From NCBI GenBank assembly GCA_039619475.1, contig CM077115.1, positions 134,242,172-134,306,171 of the forward strand: 64,000 nt of DNA, written 5' to 3'. Positions 35,880 to 48,560 of this stretch are shown here, one piece after another. The notes under the pieces were generated by a model. It ran no database searches. It was not told the origin of the DNA and saw only the letters and a list, made by a program, of their open reading frames with translations. The stretch is from Icerya purchasi. Taxonomy: Eukaryota; Arthropoda; Insecta; Hemiptera; Monophlebidae. Made by a program: the position numbers and the translations under genes. The stretch's first letter is position 1, and each line of letters begins with the position of its first letter.

Positions 35880-37235
35880 ATAAGGATAAGTGGTTGAAGA
35901 GACGTAGCCCGCTGGTACACTCTATTAAATTATTTAAGTTCCATAATTATAAAATCTCACTAATAAATCATGGAAGCAAAGTAATGTTGTACATTATACA
36001 GGAACGACTGAAACCATATCTTCTTCTAAACAAATATCTCCAGAACAGACCGAATTTGTACCAGGCCGAGGAACAAGAGACCAAATATTAAACATAAGGC
36101 AAATTATAGAAAAACTTTACAAACATAATGAACATGCCATCTTCTGTTTCCTCGACTACTCTAAAGCTTTCGATAATGTGAATTGGAACCAACTGTGGAG
36201 AATATTGCAAGAAATAGCAGTGCCAAGTCACTTGATACAGTTAATTAGAGCACTGTATTCAAAAAACAAGGCTTATGTCAAGATTAATGGGGAATTGTCC
36301 AAACCATTCAAAATTGGAAAAGGAGTCAGGAAGCGTTTTGTCGCCACTTCCCTTTAACATCTACGGAGAGTGGATAGTTAGAAAAGCCACAGAAGACTGG
36401 CAAAATGGAGTCTCAGTGGGCGGGAAAAAAATTTCAAGTCTTCTTTATGTCGATGATACACAACACCCCTGACAAATGCAGAAGCGAAAATGGTAGAACT
36501 GCTCCAATGTATTAAGAGGTTTAGTGAAGAAGCTGGTCTGAAGTTGAACCAATCAAAATACTCGTCTAATGACAGTAGACAGACAGGGTAAGCTGCCGCG
36601 CCCATTCCGATTAATCTAGGATATAAACGAGATGGAAGAATTCATTTACCTCCTCGGTGTTCTTATATTAAATAAAGGAAACTGCCAGAACGAAAGAAAA
36701 AGAAGAATTGGTGTGGCCAAGAATGCGCTCGCAAGTTTAATTAAAATATGGAAAGATCGTCGTATTGGTAAACAAATAAAAAAGGCGATTAGTTCAGAGA
36801 CTCTAGTCTTCCCCATTGGCACCTACAGTTCTCAATCATGGACAATTAATGCTGCGCAGAAGAATAGAAGCTTTTGAGATGACATGTTACAGGAGAATGC
36901 TCCGTATTCCGTAGGTAGCAAAAGGAACAAATATTTCCATATTGATACAGACACCCGCCTACTACCAACCATTCGGAAGCAATCGCTGCAATTTTTTGGT
37001 CATATAATTAGGCGGGATGGCAGCGAGAAGCTTATTCTACAGGGTAAAGTTAATGGGAAACGTCAGAGGAGGCGTGTTCCATATTACTGACCGAATAAAG
37101 TATTCAACAAACATGCCGATTATTGATGCAATGCACGCAGGAAAGGATCGTGATGCGTGGCGAAACATCGTTCATGGGGCTGCATGAAAGGTCACGACGT
37201 TCGGAATCGAACTACGACAAAGAAGAAGAAGATAA
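35880..37235 (+). mobile_element. RTE-like LINE, RT to 3' end, inactive
   Basis: The plus strand encodes the RT domain: KISLINHGSKVMLYIIQERL then SPEQTEFVPGRGTRDQILNI, with the catalytic A motif FCFLDYSKAFDNVNWNQLW at about 36140-36200. The B-motif region is FKIGKGVRKR, and SLLYVDDTQ is the YxDD motif (about 36437-36465). Later come EEFIYLLGVLI, the thumb with ALASLIKIWKDRRIGKQIKK, QFFGHIIRRDGSEKLILQGK and VNGKRQRRRVP. The 3' end is a GAA-type simple repeat (gacaaagaagaagaagat) rather than poly(A), as in many RTE-like elements. Frameshifts occur before SPEQ, after GVRKR and elsewhere. The upstream limit is approximate. It is sometimes annotated as a host 'endonuclease-reverse transcriptase' in insects; here it is a relic. 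Confidence 0.82.
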
Positions 37236-37329
37236 CTATAAAATTAATAAATCACATGATGGCTTTAAACGCTTAAGCCTACGTTTTAGTAGTGTCGTAT
37301 TCAGCAACTGCTGCGCTTCTGTATTTCCA

Positions 37330-38230
37330 TGGACCTGCGCAGACGCTGTTCATGCATAAGAGCAGATTCATGAACGACGTCGTCCACTTCCTTCAGCTGC
37401 AAGTTCCGATGTAAATCGTTGTTGCGCTGAAACCGTTCCAGTTATCAGCCGTATGATTTTATTCTGCGACTTTTGGATGATGACACGGTTGGATGGTGCA
37501 GAACATCCTCATAACTGTAAACCATATGTCCGGAATGGGCTTCATGATCGTCAGATAAATATGAGCCTCTTATGATATAGACTCTGAGATTCGAATGTCG
37601 TCCTAGTAACCAGTACAGCTGACGAATTCTGGCGTTAATCTGGTCACGTTTAGCTTTAATATGTGTCTGCCAAGTTAATCTTGCATCTAAGTGCATTGCT
37701 AAATATTTAGCTGCTGCAGATGTTGGCACTTGCTTACTATTAATGTAGACACCAAGATGCATGTCTATTGGCCGCAAGCCATACGTAACGTGAACTGATT
37801 TCGTTCCATTAAGTTTGATTTTCCAGTTCTTCACCCACATGACTGTCTTGTCTAGTGCACGTTTCAAGATGAGGTTCGATTCAATTTGCGTGCAACCGAC
37901 CGCAAGAACTTCTGTATCATCCGCGTACATAGCAAGTGTAGTACCTTCAATTTTTGGTACATCGGACGTGAACAGAAGGTAGAGTAAAGGCCTGAGTACG
38001 CAACCCTGAGGCACGCCTACCTGTATACTGTAGAAGTTTGATTTTGCCTCCTCGTGAGCAACGCAAAACTTTCTATTTGATAGGTATGACCGCAGCAGCC
38101 CGACGTTATTATCTAGCAAGTAAGTGCTAAGCTTGGACATCAGCCCCTCGTGCCATCAAAAACTTGGGCTACGTCTAAATATATTATCGAACAGTATTTC
38201 TTTTCTTCTAAGACGTTGCTAACTACTGGC
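37330..38230 (-). mobile_element. Jockey-type LINE fragment with RT catalytic core
   Basis: The minus strand holds an open frame at 38140-37445 containing GLLRSYLSNRKFCVAHEE, QVGVPQGCVLRPLLYLLFTS (B domain), TTLAMYADDTEVLAVGC (catalytic YADD, about 37930), KNWKIKLNGTKSVHVTYG, and AAAKYLAMHLDARLTWQTHI. YWLLGRHSNLRVYI then shifts frame; the next part (IMKPIPDIWFTVMRM) continues in another frame to about 37330. Upstream, to about 38230, the A-domain remnant (IYLDVAQVFD) is visible with shifts. The catalytic core is intact, but both flanks are broken. It abuts the RTE-like element head to head at the 3' ends. Confidence 0.88.
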
Positions 38231-38639
38231 CATACTCGATGCACTTAATGCACAGCAAAACCTGATTCGACAGATAAGAAAGAAAAAAATGCTCCTTCTT
38301 CATAGGTAAAATCATTATTCGCAAAACGTTAGAATTAAAAGCAACAGAAACATACAAATCGTTAAATGTAACGAAAAATAATCTCAATATACCTAATGCA
38401 GCTACAGAGGCGGATGTCACACCAATACTAAACGTTCCCTAACTTTGAATTTAAACTAATTTTTTTTCTCTAATAAACTAAGTCTATAATTCCTATCTTC
38501 TCAGTAATATATTTTCTATTCTCAACTAAAAGGTATTCTATTGCCACACGTTGAGAGGTCCAACAACTCGTTACATTATTTTACAACGCCGAAAAACCTA
38601 GTAAAAGGACCGAAAAACATAATTGCTAGCTTCAAGATC

Positions 38640-40640
38640 AGTAATAATCAGGTACTGATTTTTCTGAAGTGAAAAAAAATATTGCAATTTGTTTTTTGAA
38701 CCGAACTCCTATCATCATAAACGATACCGGGGTCATCGATTACAAAAAACTGCACAGAAAACCCCACTATTAAATATATCGCTCACATTCCCAACATTAA
38801 ACCCCAACTTCGAAAATGTTTTAAGATTAAAACTAGCCTTGATAATCTTGCTTCTTTGGTTCAGACTAAACTATGTGCAGAGTTTAGCTGCACAATTAGC
38901 CGAAAAAGACAAAAGTATACGTCGAGAGTGACAATTTACCTATTCCTCCCGAATCTTTCTGGTTAGTTTGTATTGAACGTAAATACAGAACATTTATTCA
39001 AGTAGCCGCCAAAATCGATCGTCTACAGGGTCAATCGCAGGAAATAGTGTTGCGACAATTGTAGAGGATACTTGAAGTAACCAAACTGAAGACAGTCTAG
39101 TAGTAATTAAGAAACCGCGGAGCCTAACTTTACCGTTTCCCAGAGGAGCGAGTAGAAGCAGTCGTGCAAGAATATGAAGAATGTCCAACATTTTTAAAAC
39201 TTTGTAACCTTAATAGACATGGCCCAAAGCCACCACAACCCAGTTACTGTAGTAAATGCTTTTACCAAAAATATTGATAGTCTGAATGCTTTCAGATAAT
39301 TATTTGTTTACTGCAACGTTAGTCAATAAAAGCAAGGTTCACGCAGCTGATCAACAAACTTATCACAGGATGCCAGAATCTGATCAGGCTACAGATTAGT
39401 AATTTTTGTTGTTTTATCTTTCTCCACTCGCATTTTGCTTCCTGACTTCCCACTTTTCGTGATAAAGGTATCCTTAAGCACCCGAACAAAACAATTAAAA
39501 GAAAATAATAATGGTAATAAAGGATATCCTGCAATGAATTTCGGCGGATTCTACTCGCAGCTAAATTAGAACAACTTATTTCCAAAATATTATATATAAA
39601 AAAGTCACTTTTATCACAGAAAATATATTTAAAATATAAAAAATTGCCGACATGTTTCGGAGTCACGTACTCCATAATCATGGCATTAATAAATCTTTCC
39701 AGTCACACTCCTGCAGTAATATGTAAACGCGCCTGAAGTTGTGGAACAGTTCAACAGTACATCGATTGACTTTGCTGCTGATTAAATACCATTGAGTTTA
39801 AGAAACGTAGCGTAGCTACAAAAGCCCTCGCCAGGCACAGAAAGCAGAATTTTGGCAGCAATTTATCACTTTCATCTCTACAACTACTATGACTTAAATA
39901 TCCCCTTCCAGAAAATACTCAAAAGATCCCGCAAAGAAATGTTAATAAACCACGGTCTTAGTGTAATAATAACGGCCTTACCTTTTCTCAGTCAATATCT
40001 GCTTGTGTCGAGGTTCCATAGTGAGCGTCAGACTACTCCTAATATCTCCTTAAAACTTAAAAACTTTTTAATCCTATTCCAATCTCTGCTAAGTTCCTTG
40101 TGCCGTTCTCACGTATCTAATTTCAAATGTTACAAATTTATGTCTATCCTTAAGTGTTGATAAGTGTGAAACATAAGGTTCCTTATAAAATCTGTCTTTC
40201 CGTCTATAAATCTTTAGTCCTCTGCAGAATCAATTACGGGTCGTAAGCCTATTCATCATCCTGTTTTTCCATACTTAATTTCCTTGATTTAGTGCTCTAT
40301 GTCGCCCTTCGCACAATTCCGTATGCACAAAGATTGGGGCGTTAACTTGTGTACTTTGTCGGATATTTTCCCATCAAAATATTTCAGAAAGTTTTACATC
40401 CACCGAGAAATCTTACCACACATGTTCCTCTATTCTTACACATACATAGGACTTTACTACACACGGAAATTGCCCTAGTGACTTACTACCAGAAATTCTC
40501 GATTCAATGCCAGGTCAAATAATAAACGTAATTAATTTCCCCCAAACAGACTCTTAACGCACTGAGACTACGGCCCCCTGACCATCTTCATTAGTTGTTT
40601 TTTTTCTAACGAAATGCAACGAGCTCTAATACTAAAATAT
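38640..40640 (+). mobile_element. decayed LINE ORF1/endonuclease region
   Basis: IPPESFWLVCIERKYRTFIQ and AAKIDRLQGQSQEIVLRQL (about 38940-39060) look like the gag-like ORF1 of insect LINEs, followed by a Cys-containing stretch near 39180-39260. The block around 39330-39390 (cagctgatcaacaaactt) recurs at about 45235. After it come ILQ-ISADSTRS and an ELEQLIS-like endonuclease start (about 39525-39580). The rest to 40640 contains no frame I can assign. It ends where the TIR element at 40652 was inserted. Assignment of the ORF1 part is tentative. Confidence 0.42.
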
Positions 40641-43231
40641 GGTACAACTAGGGCGCACCGGTTTTGCGAGCCAAATTCCTTATTTTCACATGATTGATGA
40701 CATTAAATGACGAAAATGATTTTACGAACAAGAAGTAAATTTTTCTCTGGCAACAACGCATCTTACCGCTATACGGAATCGTAGATGAAATAGGAAACTA
40801 GCGAGCAATTTTAGGAAATGATTATTCAGCATATTGCAAATCGAAAAGAGTTCGAGTTTCGTCCCGAACAAACGGCATACCACACATAAACGTAATAGTT
40901 TCGCACATCGATATTCATTCATCTATCCGACTTAAGAGCAAAATTACTATCGCTTCGTAAATACGTATATACTTTTTTTAAATTCACGGCAAAATCTCTT
41001 GTACATATGCGTTGATAACTTCACCATGCACTTTTTACACTGTTAATGTTATTAGTTAATATTAGATTAATTAAATAAGTTAAATGAATTTAAATATTAT
41101 TTAAAGCAGTAGGTGGAATATGAATTTAGTACGTAGTGTAATTACAAATAAAAAAATCGTGATAACAGAAATAACGTATGTAACAGTTAAGAATTAAACA
41201 TGCACTGCGAGCAAATTTTGTTCCAAGTTTGGAGGCAACCAAAATATTTTTTTGTTTTTGTCATTCATTTCATTTATTTCGTCTTCTTTATTTTATTTAC
41301 GATATTTGATATGTAGTATATTGGTGCATAGTACCGTTTGCTCGTTTCGTTATTAGTTTGTTTTTTGTTAATTTCCATTTTTTAATTATTTCTTTCCTAT
41401 TATATCACTTTTTTTTATTTAGTCTCGTTTTAATTTTTTTATCACCTTCACGATTTCCCGATCAGCTGAACTTTTTGTTACAAACAATTCTTTTCAGGGC
41501 TACTTTTGTGTTACTTTACTGAAATACTTTTCGTTGTATTTTATTAAATACATTGTTCCGCTCGTGGTACTACCCATTAAAAGCATGCACAAAAACGTAA
41601 ACACTTAACATTAATTTTTTTCAGTCAGCATCGAATTCAAATTGCAACAATAATTAAAAACTAATTAATGAGTACATATAATAATATAATTGTTCACTTT
41701 CTGTAAGTTGAATAATGAACATTTACTCCACTTTGACTTGTTGCCGGTTTTGAAAAGAAGTGTATTACTCTGAAATGCATTACCTTTTATCTAATTATTT
41801 TTTACTTGCAGCGCATTTGCCTTTTTTAACTTTTATAACAAACTTCGAAGTTGATATCACTTTTTTACCGGTGGTACACTTCTGCATGAACGAAGAATCA
41901 TTGAAATCAATCTGCATGGTTATACGGTAACCAAATACAAAATAAATAAATAAAACAAGTTCAGTCAAGCATGATATTTCATGCGCTCAGGGTTACTCCG
42001 TATGTTAATTTATAGGTAAAACTATAATATTTATGTTTACATAATGCTAAATTCAAAGGAATCAGATCTTTCCGCTGCAAAGAGGAAGAGGAACGTATTT
42101 TTTTGCGATTTTTTGGAATTATCGCCATCTTGAAAATTTCGTTAAGAAAATGAAATACGGTTTCCTTTAACTGACCAATTGATATATCACATGAGCGGTA
42201 AAAAAAATTATTTTCAAAATTTTGGGGATTCCGCGCCCCTTGGAGTCTAATTTTGGCGATGGAAACTCGGATGCTGGAAACTAGAAAAATATGCGGGAAT
42301 CTACATATTTTTAACCTTGTTCAAAATTTTTAACTATGATACTCGCGTCGTCCAAAAAGCGACATACTTCATCTTTCATGAACGTTTCGTCAATTTCAAA
42401 AGTTTCGTTAAAGAAACGACTTATGGGTTCGTTCTCGTCAAATAGCGATCTTTTCAACAATACATCATATGCCGGGGGAAAAAATATTTTTTTCAAACTT
42501 TTTGAGCTTTCGACGCCCCAAAAGTCTGAACATAAAGTTTGAAGCTTAGCTATATTTTTCCTATGAAGCGTATGTCTAAATTACGTTTTGGTTTCTCCAA
42601 CGTTTTTACTCGGGCTAATATTTACGTGAACTTCCTTTTTTTTTGCTGTTTGGCCCAAAAGGGGAGGTTTAATTAATTTTTTTACTGTACTTTTTTGATT
42701 TTATGGAAGGACTCCTGCATTTTATTTTATATTTCGAATTTGACCTTTAAAGGTTTATCTAGTAATGAGTTATGATTTTTTAAGTGATTTTTGAGGTAGT
42801 TTTAAATACCATATTATATATTCTTGACGGTTTTTTGCCGTCTGGAGTAATCGGTCATCTTGAAATTATAGATCGTTTTAAAGGGAATTTTAATTGTAAT
42901 TTATGTTCCAAATTTCGAAATTAATAAGTCTAATCGTTCGCAGGTTATTGCATATTTTAATTGAATATTTTTGTCGTTTCTGAACCATCTTAATTAAGAT
43001 TCCGTACATTATATATGTAGACGGAATGCTAAAAAGCTTATGTGCACGTATGTTCTTTATAAATGAGACCGAATTGTATAAATTTTAAAAATCATCGCCG
43101 AAATGGAATGTCGATTGTCTCGCTTGGTTGCCGATGTAAACATATCATTTTACTTGGCTAGCAAAACCGTCGTTTTGTTGGCTGTCAAAAATTTCCTTTG
43201 GCTCGCAAAACCGGACCGCCGGTACAACTAG
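40641..43231. mobile_element. 2.57-kb TIR DNA element with 11-bp target duplication, no transposase
   Basis: The element is 40652-43220. It is flanked by an exact direct repeat (ggtacaactag) at 40641-40651 and 43221-43231. The ends are inverted repeats of about 24 bases sharing ccggttttgcgagccaaa: left ggcgcaccgg, right (reverse complement) ggcggtccgg. The interior is AT-rich; its open frames (for example 42336-42542) are short and unlike any transposase. A 9-11-bp duplication would suit a Mutator-like superfamily, but the TIRs are short for that, so the superfamily is unresolved. It lies within LINE debris. Confidence 0.78.
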
Positions 43232-43299
43232 CACAAGTTACAATTTAGAAATATTTTAATCATTTAATTTTCTACACAGATGCAGCAAAAGGTCATCCA

Positions 43300-46200
43300 A
43301 CTAATAGGTGAGCGACACTTCTTATTTATTTGAGGCGTGTAATATATCCATAAACGGTAAGACTTAATGGCAGTTGTATGGTCGGGAAATATGCGAGATA
43401 TTCTTCTGCCTCTCTGTGGTACCGGTATCCCAAAAAACGCTGTTAGTGACAGATTCGTCAGCTCTTTGGCTATAATCTCAAACCTTTGGTCCAGACATCC
43501 GGTAGTGATTCAAATCCGCCAGATATCACTACACAAATGCATGGGTACGAGTACGCAGCCACGCTGGGATTCACGAAAACGAGTGAATTGGTGTAACTGC
43601 TCGCTCAGCAATGCTCTCTTCCCTGCTTAAACTGCCAATAAAACAAATAAAACTGTTCAACAATTATCTTCTCTGTCCTCGTCAAATTTATCTGCTTTGA
43701 AAAACAATAATGTTTCTTTAGTAGAGAATATTAATAAGCCGATCGACATGGGCAGCTAATTCCTCAGAAGTACTTAAGAAACCATCCTGACTATTTTTCT
43801 TGAGCACCATGTTGGACAGATTGTCGTCTTCATCGAAAATTTGGGAAAGAAAAGTATCGCCTATTTTCATCCGTCGTATTAGCCGGAATGTCTCATGATA
43901 AAATCGTTGCTTATCTCTCGTTCCAGTAAAAATGTAAACTTTATGCCAATGGCGGCTTTACAAACAACTCAAAATTCGAATGTTTATTCTTCAATCTTTT
44001 TTATTCCGATTTGGTATGGTCCACGATATTCCAGCAGATCTTATTGTTAAAATATTCTATAACTGTTCATTCGATATTCCGATCTCTAATATTCACCGAC
44101 CGCATAACGGTATAGCTCGGATAATATTTTAAGATCAGATTGATATGCACTATTCTCCTATCCTCTTTATTAATTTTTATGATATTCCTATCGGGTTAAA
44201 GTTGAACCAATGAACAGTAAGCCAAAACTCTGTTACAGCTCCCTTCGTCTTGACCACTTTAAATGCCGCAGCATAAGTAGTTGTTCCTTATATGCTGGTA
44301 GTCGCTATTCCGCATAATGTTTTATTTCTTAAGAAAACGGCTTTTCTATTTATAACTAGTCGGCTCTAGATTTTTTTATTAAGTTTTTGATGATCGAGTG
44401 ATTCGCAAAATCACGGGTCTTCAAAACACTTTTTTACTTTTAAGTTGAAAATACTAGCGAAATGATAGCTGCTCCTGCATTTACTTTTGATAATATTTTA
44501 AATCTTGCTAATTCTTCTGCCTTACCTAAATCATCTGACACTACAAAGAGCAGACGACAACACTATTTTAGAAATTTGTCTTCTTCTTACGTCAAGATTA
44601 TTCCGTTTTAAAAGCATTATTATAATCCGAAGTCTCCTCGACAATTCTCTCAATTCGCGTGCTATTCCCATATAGCTCCGTTATTCTTACCCACCGAATT
44701 CTTCTGTAACCTTATCTTCCTCTAAAGTCATGAACGTCGAATCGACACTTCGGTTATGAATAATGTTTCTTCTCTTTCTTCTAAGAATATCTTGGCCTCT
44801 TCGTTGTTATCCGCTCTCAGTAAATTCGATACAACTAATATTGTAAAATAAAGCCTTATCCATACATATAAAGTACTACAGTCTTAGATATGATAGAAGT
44901 CTCATAGTTTCTTCCACTCTGAGGTTTTATTTTGATTATTCTCTATGCGCTTTTGTTAACAGTTTTCTTTCTTTTACGCATCATTTTGCTCCATTTTCAA
45001 TTTTGTTAAATGCTATTATTGGCCTCCTTAGTTCTTATTTTATAGTGCATTTCTTCGGTGTTACTTGTCTTCTTCAACTAGGTTGTTTGATAGCATACAA
45101 GGGGACCTAGACGCGATGATTGTTCTAAGAAATGGGACCTACTTTTATGAAGTTTTTGGCTTTATATTCCTTTGCTTTATCATTGCTTTCAGATAACGTT
45201 ACTTCCTCTTTGATCAATGGAAGTACATTTCACACAGTTGATCAACAAACTTGTTAAGCAATCAGAAATTTTTCTCAGGCAGTAGAGATTAACTATATCT
45301 AAAAATTAACAATAACTATGGTTCAAAATAATATCATTATCCTCAACTTGCTGAACTAAAACAACTCTTTTCAATTTACTTCCCTGCTATATTATGTTTA
45401 CGAAAAACTCTCCTGAAGTCCTGCAATAATCTAGCGGGAAAAACTACTATATCCCTTTTTACTTTCGGTAACGGACAACATTGAATTTTGGTTCATTTCT
45501 CTACTAACCCTTAACTGGTCCGGTGCTATATTTGTAACATAAACAGTCCGGCGTATTCTGTGAGACTACTCATTTTGGGAGGCCAAAAAGAAAGCCAAAC
45601 ATACAAATAAACTAAATATTTCATTTGATATACATATTATAAGCATTACTAAACTTAGGTATGTTAAAATTAAAATAATTAAAACAAAAATTAGCAAAAT
45701 ATTATCATAGTAAATAATGATGCCGATAAATAGAAAATAAAAACTTATTTGCAAACTAAGCTTTAAAGAAATCAAGAGAAAACAAGTAAAATGTATTATT
45801 TTATACTGTGAAGTTTATAAGCCATTATATAAACAAAAAAACAAGAAAAATAAAAATGTAACAAATATTCTAGATTCCAGCATGAGCTTTGAAGAACAAT
45901 TTTTGCATAGTGGTCTTGCTCTTGCTTTTAGTGTGGGAACTTTTATTACAATATTCTGCTTTTGTATTCTAGACGATGGGCGAACTTCTGGCGTACACCA
46001 TCTGTACCGATTTTTACCATATATATATAACGTTTATCACTATCACTTACTTCGTCTTCAACAATTTCTTCATTGCCATCTGAGTCAGATAGCTCTGAAT
46101 TAGTATTGTGTTCTGATTCAATGTTATAGCCTTCTGGCACACTATTTATAGATCACTACCACTGTCACATTCATCGAACCATTTTAAAATAGTTTCTTCA

Positions 46201-46936
46201 TAATTTAAATCGCCTAAATGCACACGTTTCGATGGTTCGACCATATTTCACAAAAAAATTCCACACGCAAAACGATTACACGATGTCCGTCTCTACTGAA
46301 TACCTGATGTTCCGATAACTCTCTATAACCGTTACGTGCCCCCAAACTATATTATAAGCCCACACATTTTGCAATCAGCGCTGTCTCAAGTAGCCCGCCA
46401 CTAAAATTACTCGGTGATTTTAAAGGCCCACTCACTCCTATAACACTGCAAAACCGACACGACCTCGTCGTTAGTAAATTTATTGTGGATAATGATCTAA
46501 TATTGATGCCTCCACAAAGTTCACTTCATCCTATATTACTTTACCGACGATCGACCTAGCATTTGTTTCTTTTTCCATCTGTTCTAACCTTTTTGTGCTA
46601 CAGGATTTTATGCTCTAGCGATTATTTCCTTATACTTATACGTCTAGTAAAAGTTCACCCCTCTTCAAACTACTCCGACTAAGTCTCAGTTTCTATTCCA
46701 TAAGACGGATTGGATACGTTTTCAATTAAAGTAAACATTCTCGGTAAACCATCTAAATCTTTACCTGAGAATACTAGCACCTTTATCGATACTATCGCTC
46801 ATGCTACTTTAGTATCAATAGCGAAATCTGTTCCATGCTGGTACCCCAAAATAGAAGCAACTATACGCCAACGTAAATATGGCTTCAGGAAATTTAAATC
46901 AACAGGCCAATTTACTGATTTAATCAAAAATGAAAA
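43300..46936 (+). mobile_element. LINE relic (ORF1 to EN/RT linker), split by a piggyBac relic
   Basis: The plus-strand remnants are collinear. About 43370-43630 and 43770-45200 are ORF1-like debris. Around 45330-45510 comes the endonuclease start (AELKQLFSIYFPAILCL, then NNLAGKTTISLFTFGNGQH). After the piggyBac insert, AVSSSPPLKLLGDFK (about 46372-46422, the GDFNAHH motif of LINE endonucleases) continues as FIVDNDLILMPPQSSLHPIL (about 46478-46540). The endonuclease/RT linker is KSVPCWYPKIEATIRQRKYG then RKFKS (about 46820-46900). The element ends abruptly at about 46936 against a minus-strand LINE fragment. Stops are frequent. The left boundary and ORF1 assignment are uncertain; the endonuclease part is well supported. 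Confidence 0.62.
45511..46355 (-). mobile_element. piggyBac-like transposon relic (N-terminal transposase part)
   Basis: On the minus strand from about 46243: MVEPSKRVHLGDLNYEETIL, KWFDECDSGSDL, a frameshift, then SEHNTNSELSDSDGNEEIV and the conserved piggyBac N-terminal block RYIYGKNRYRWCTPEVRPSS followed by RIQKQNIVIKVPTLKARARP. Everything C-terminal, including the catalytic DDD domain, is missing. A TTAA lies at the left edge (45511-45514), the expected piggyBac target. The right boundary (about 46355) is set by where the LINE endonuclease frame resumes; no second TTAA or matching TIR is evident. It was inserted into the plus-strand LINE and is therefore younger than it. Confidence 0.68.
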
Positions 46937-47430
46937 ATAGCGAAACAGCGGATGAGAAGGAAGATTAAGTTAGGCAGACGGTAGGCGGCTACTCTAAAAG
47001 AATGAAACAAAAATATCAGACTGAAGAGTAGAATGGAACTCTGCTTACAAAGGAGAAAAAGGAAGTTCAAACCTGGGATTTTAAAAAAGAAAGCACGCGA
47101 AAAAGCAGCAACTAGACAATATCGATCATTATGAGCGTTGATATTAATTGAATGTAGAGAGGAGAGAAGATTATAGATGATAGGAGGTATTTGAAGAATG
47201 ATAAAGACAGAGGAACGAGTAGGAAGAGGAGACTATATAACGTGAAGAGCACTGATGGAGTCCGAAATAATCAAATAATTGGAGAAAGGATGACGGGTAT
47301 AAATAATAGACCGTAGGATGGTGTTCGGCAGTAAATATTGAGAAAAAGGAAGAAATTCTGAGAGATTCGGAGAAATAATTTCCAAGGAGAATCGTAAAAG
47401 AAGTCTGTTACTCCTCGAATAAGATTATAA
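46937..47430 (-). mobile_element. RNase H fragment of LINE family alpha
   Basis: Parallel to 7420-7900: gaaggaagattaggctgaac-like start, aagaaagcacgcgaaaaagc matching the agaatgtagaagaagc block, and tagagagg..agaa..tag..gatag followed by gaagagcactgatggagtcc. The last matches the third-Asp region of the RNase H domain (SDS..ALxA). Heavily mutated. The A-run at about 47431-47448 is just beyond the 5' break. Confidence 0.6.
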
Positions 47431-47459
47431 AACAAAAAAAAAAAAAAAACAATTTTCAT

Positions 47460-48560
47460 TCAGAGCTTAAGAAATTCATAAAAATTTTATTATTTCGACT
47501 AGCACTAAAGAGTAACTCCTATCAAATGAACGGGTAAGGTAAAAAGATCTATCGTTACAGGAAAACTCGAAAGCTGACTAGAAACGAACAGCTGCCTGCA
47601 ATAACTGCCGCATGGTGCGAGAAAATCAATAAACACGTACGTAAAAGCAATAAAGATGCTCGAATAAGACGCGACTAACTCGAAAATCGACAGACATACA
47701 AAGACGAACAGAAAGGACGAATATGGCAACAACGATTCGAACAGTAAATGACAGAAACAACTGAAACGGCCGATAAAAGTCGTGCCAGAACGTTCTTTAA
47801 TTCAACTTGAATCTTCAGATCACTGACCTTTTCTTCGCTCATCTTAAACTACATTCGTGTATATACACTCTGACCACACACATTACTGATAATACGTTTG
47901 CTGGCAGAAATGCTTTCTCAACAATATACATGCTGTCGGAATCGCACGTAATACAACCAGATTAAAGCGGCTATTCCGCTCGCAAGCGAACATTCTTCAC
48001 AATTATTTATCGTTATCGCAGTTAGATTTCTTAACAAAGAGCCGATTCGGTTTAATGATACTACACTCGTATTCTTTGAATTCGCAACGATACCGAAAAA
48101 CCTCAAGAACTGGCAACAATAAAAGATACAAAGCTTACCGGTAAATTGCACATGTAACGTGCGGATAACGATGATTTTTGCCGTGAAGAATTCGAACATT
48201 TTTATTAAGGCAGACATGATTCGCAACACGCATAAAGTTCTTTTTCTTTACCGCTGATAATACTTAATATAAATGACCGGTGGTATCATCTTGAAGATTA
48301 TAATTCTGATTATCGATAATGACTATTAAAATTACCGCGTTCTTTAATTATTTATACGTTTTTTGTTTTGTTTTTTTTTTTTTCTTTCTTAAAAAAGGAA
48401 AAAACGAAATTAGAACGTATGGTAGTCTTGTTTGAATACCGGATATTAGGAAAATACTGTAGGTAAGTGTGAGCCGATATACTTCTTGAAATATCAAACG
48501 GCTTACAACCCCCTGCTGTTGTTGTACATTCTCCAAAGTGGAATTGAAACGAAAGGTTCT
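47460..48560. other. unassigned region
   Basis: About 1.1 kb with no recognised gene or transposon protein; a T-run (48361-48382) is present. Confidence 0.4.

Noticed and set aside
36632..37359. Host 'endonuclease-reverse transcriptase' gene
   Set aside because: The frames belong to the RTE-like element and are disrupted.
42336..42542. Coding frame inside the TIR element as its transposase
   Set aside because: Only 68 codons, no catalytic pattern, opposite-strand frame of similar length.
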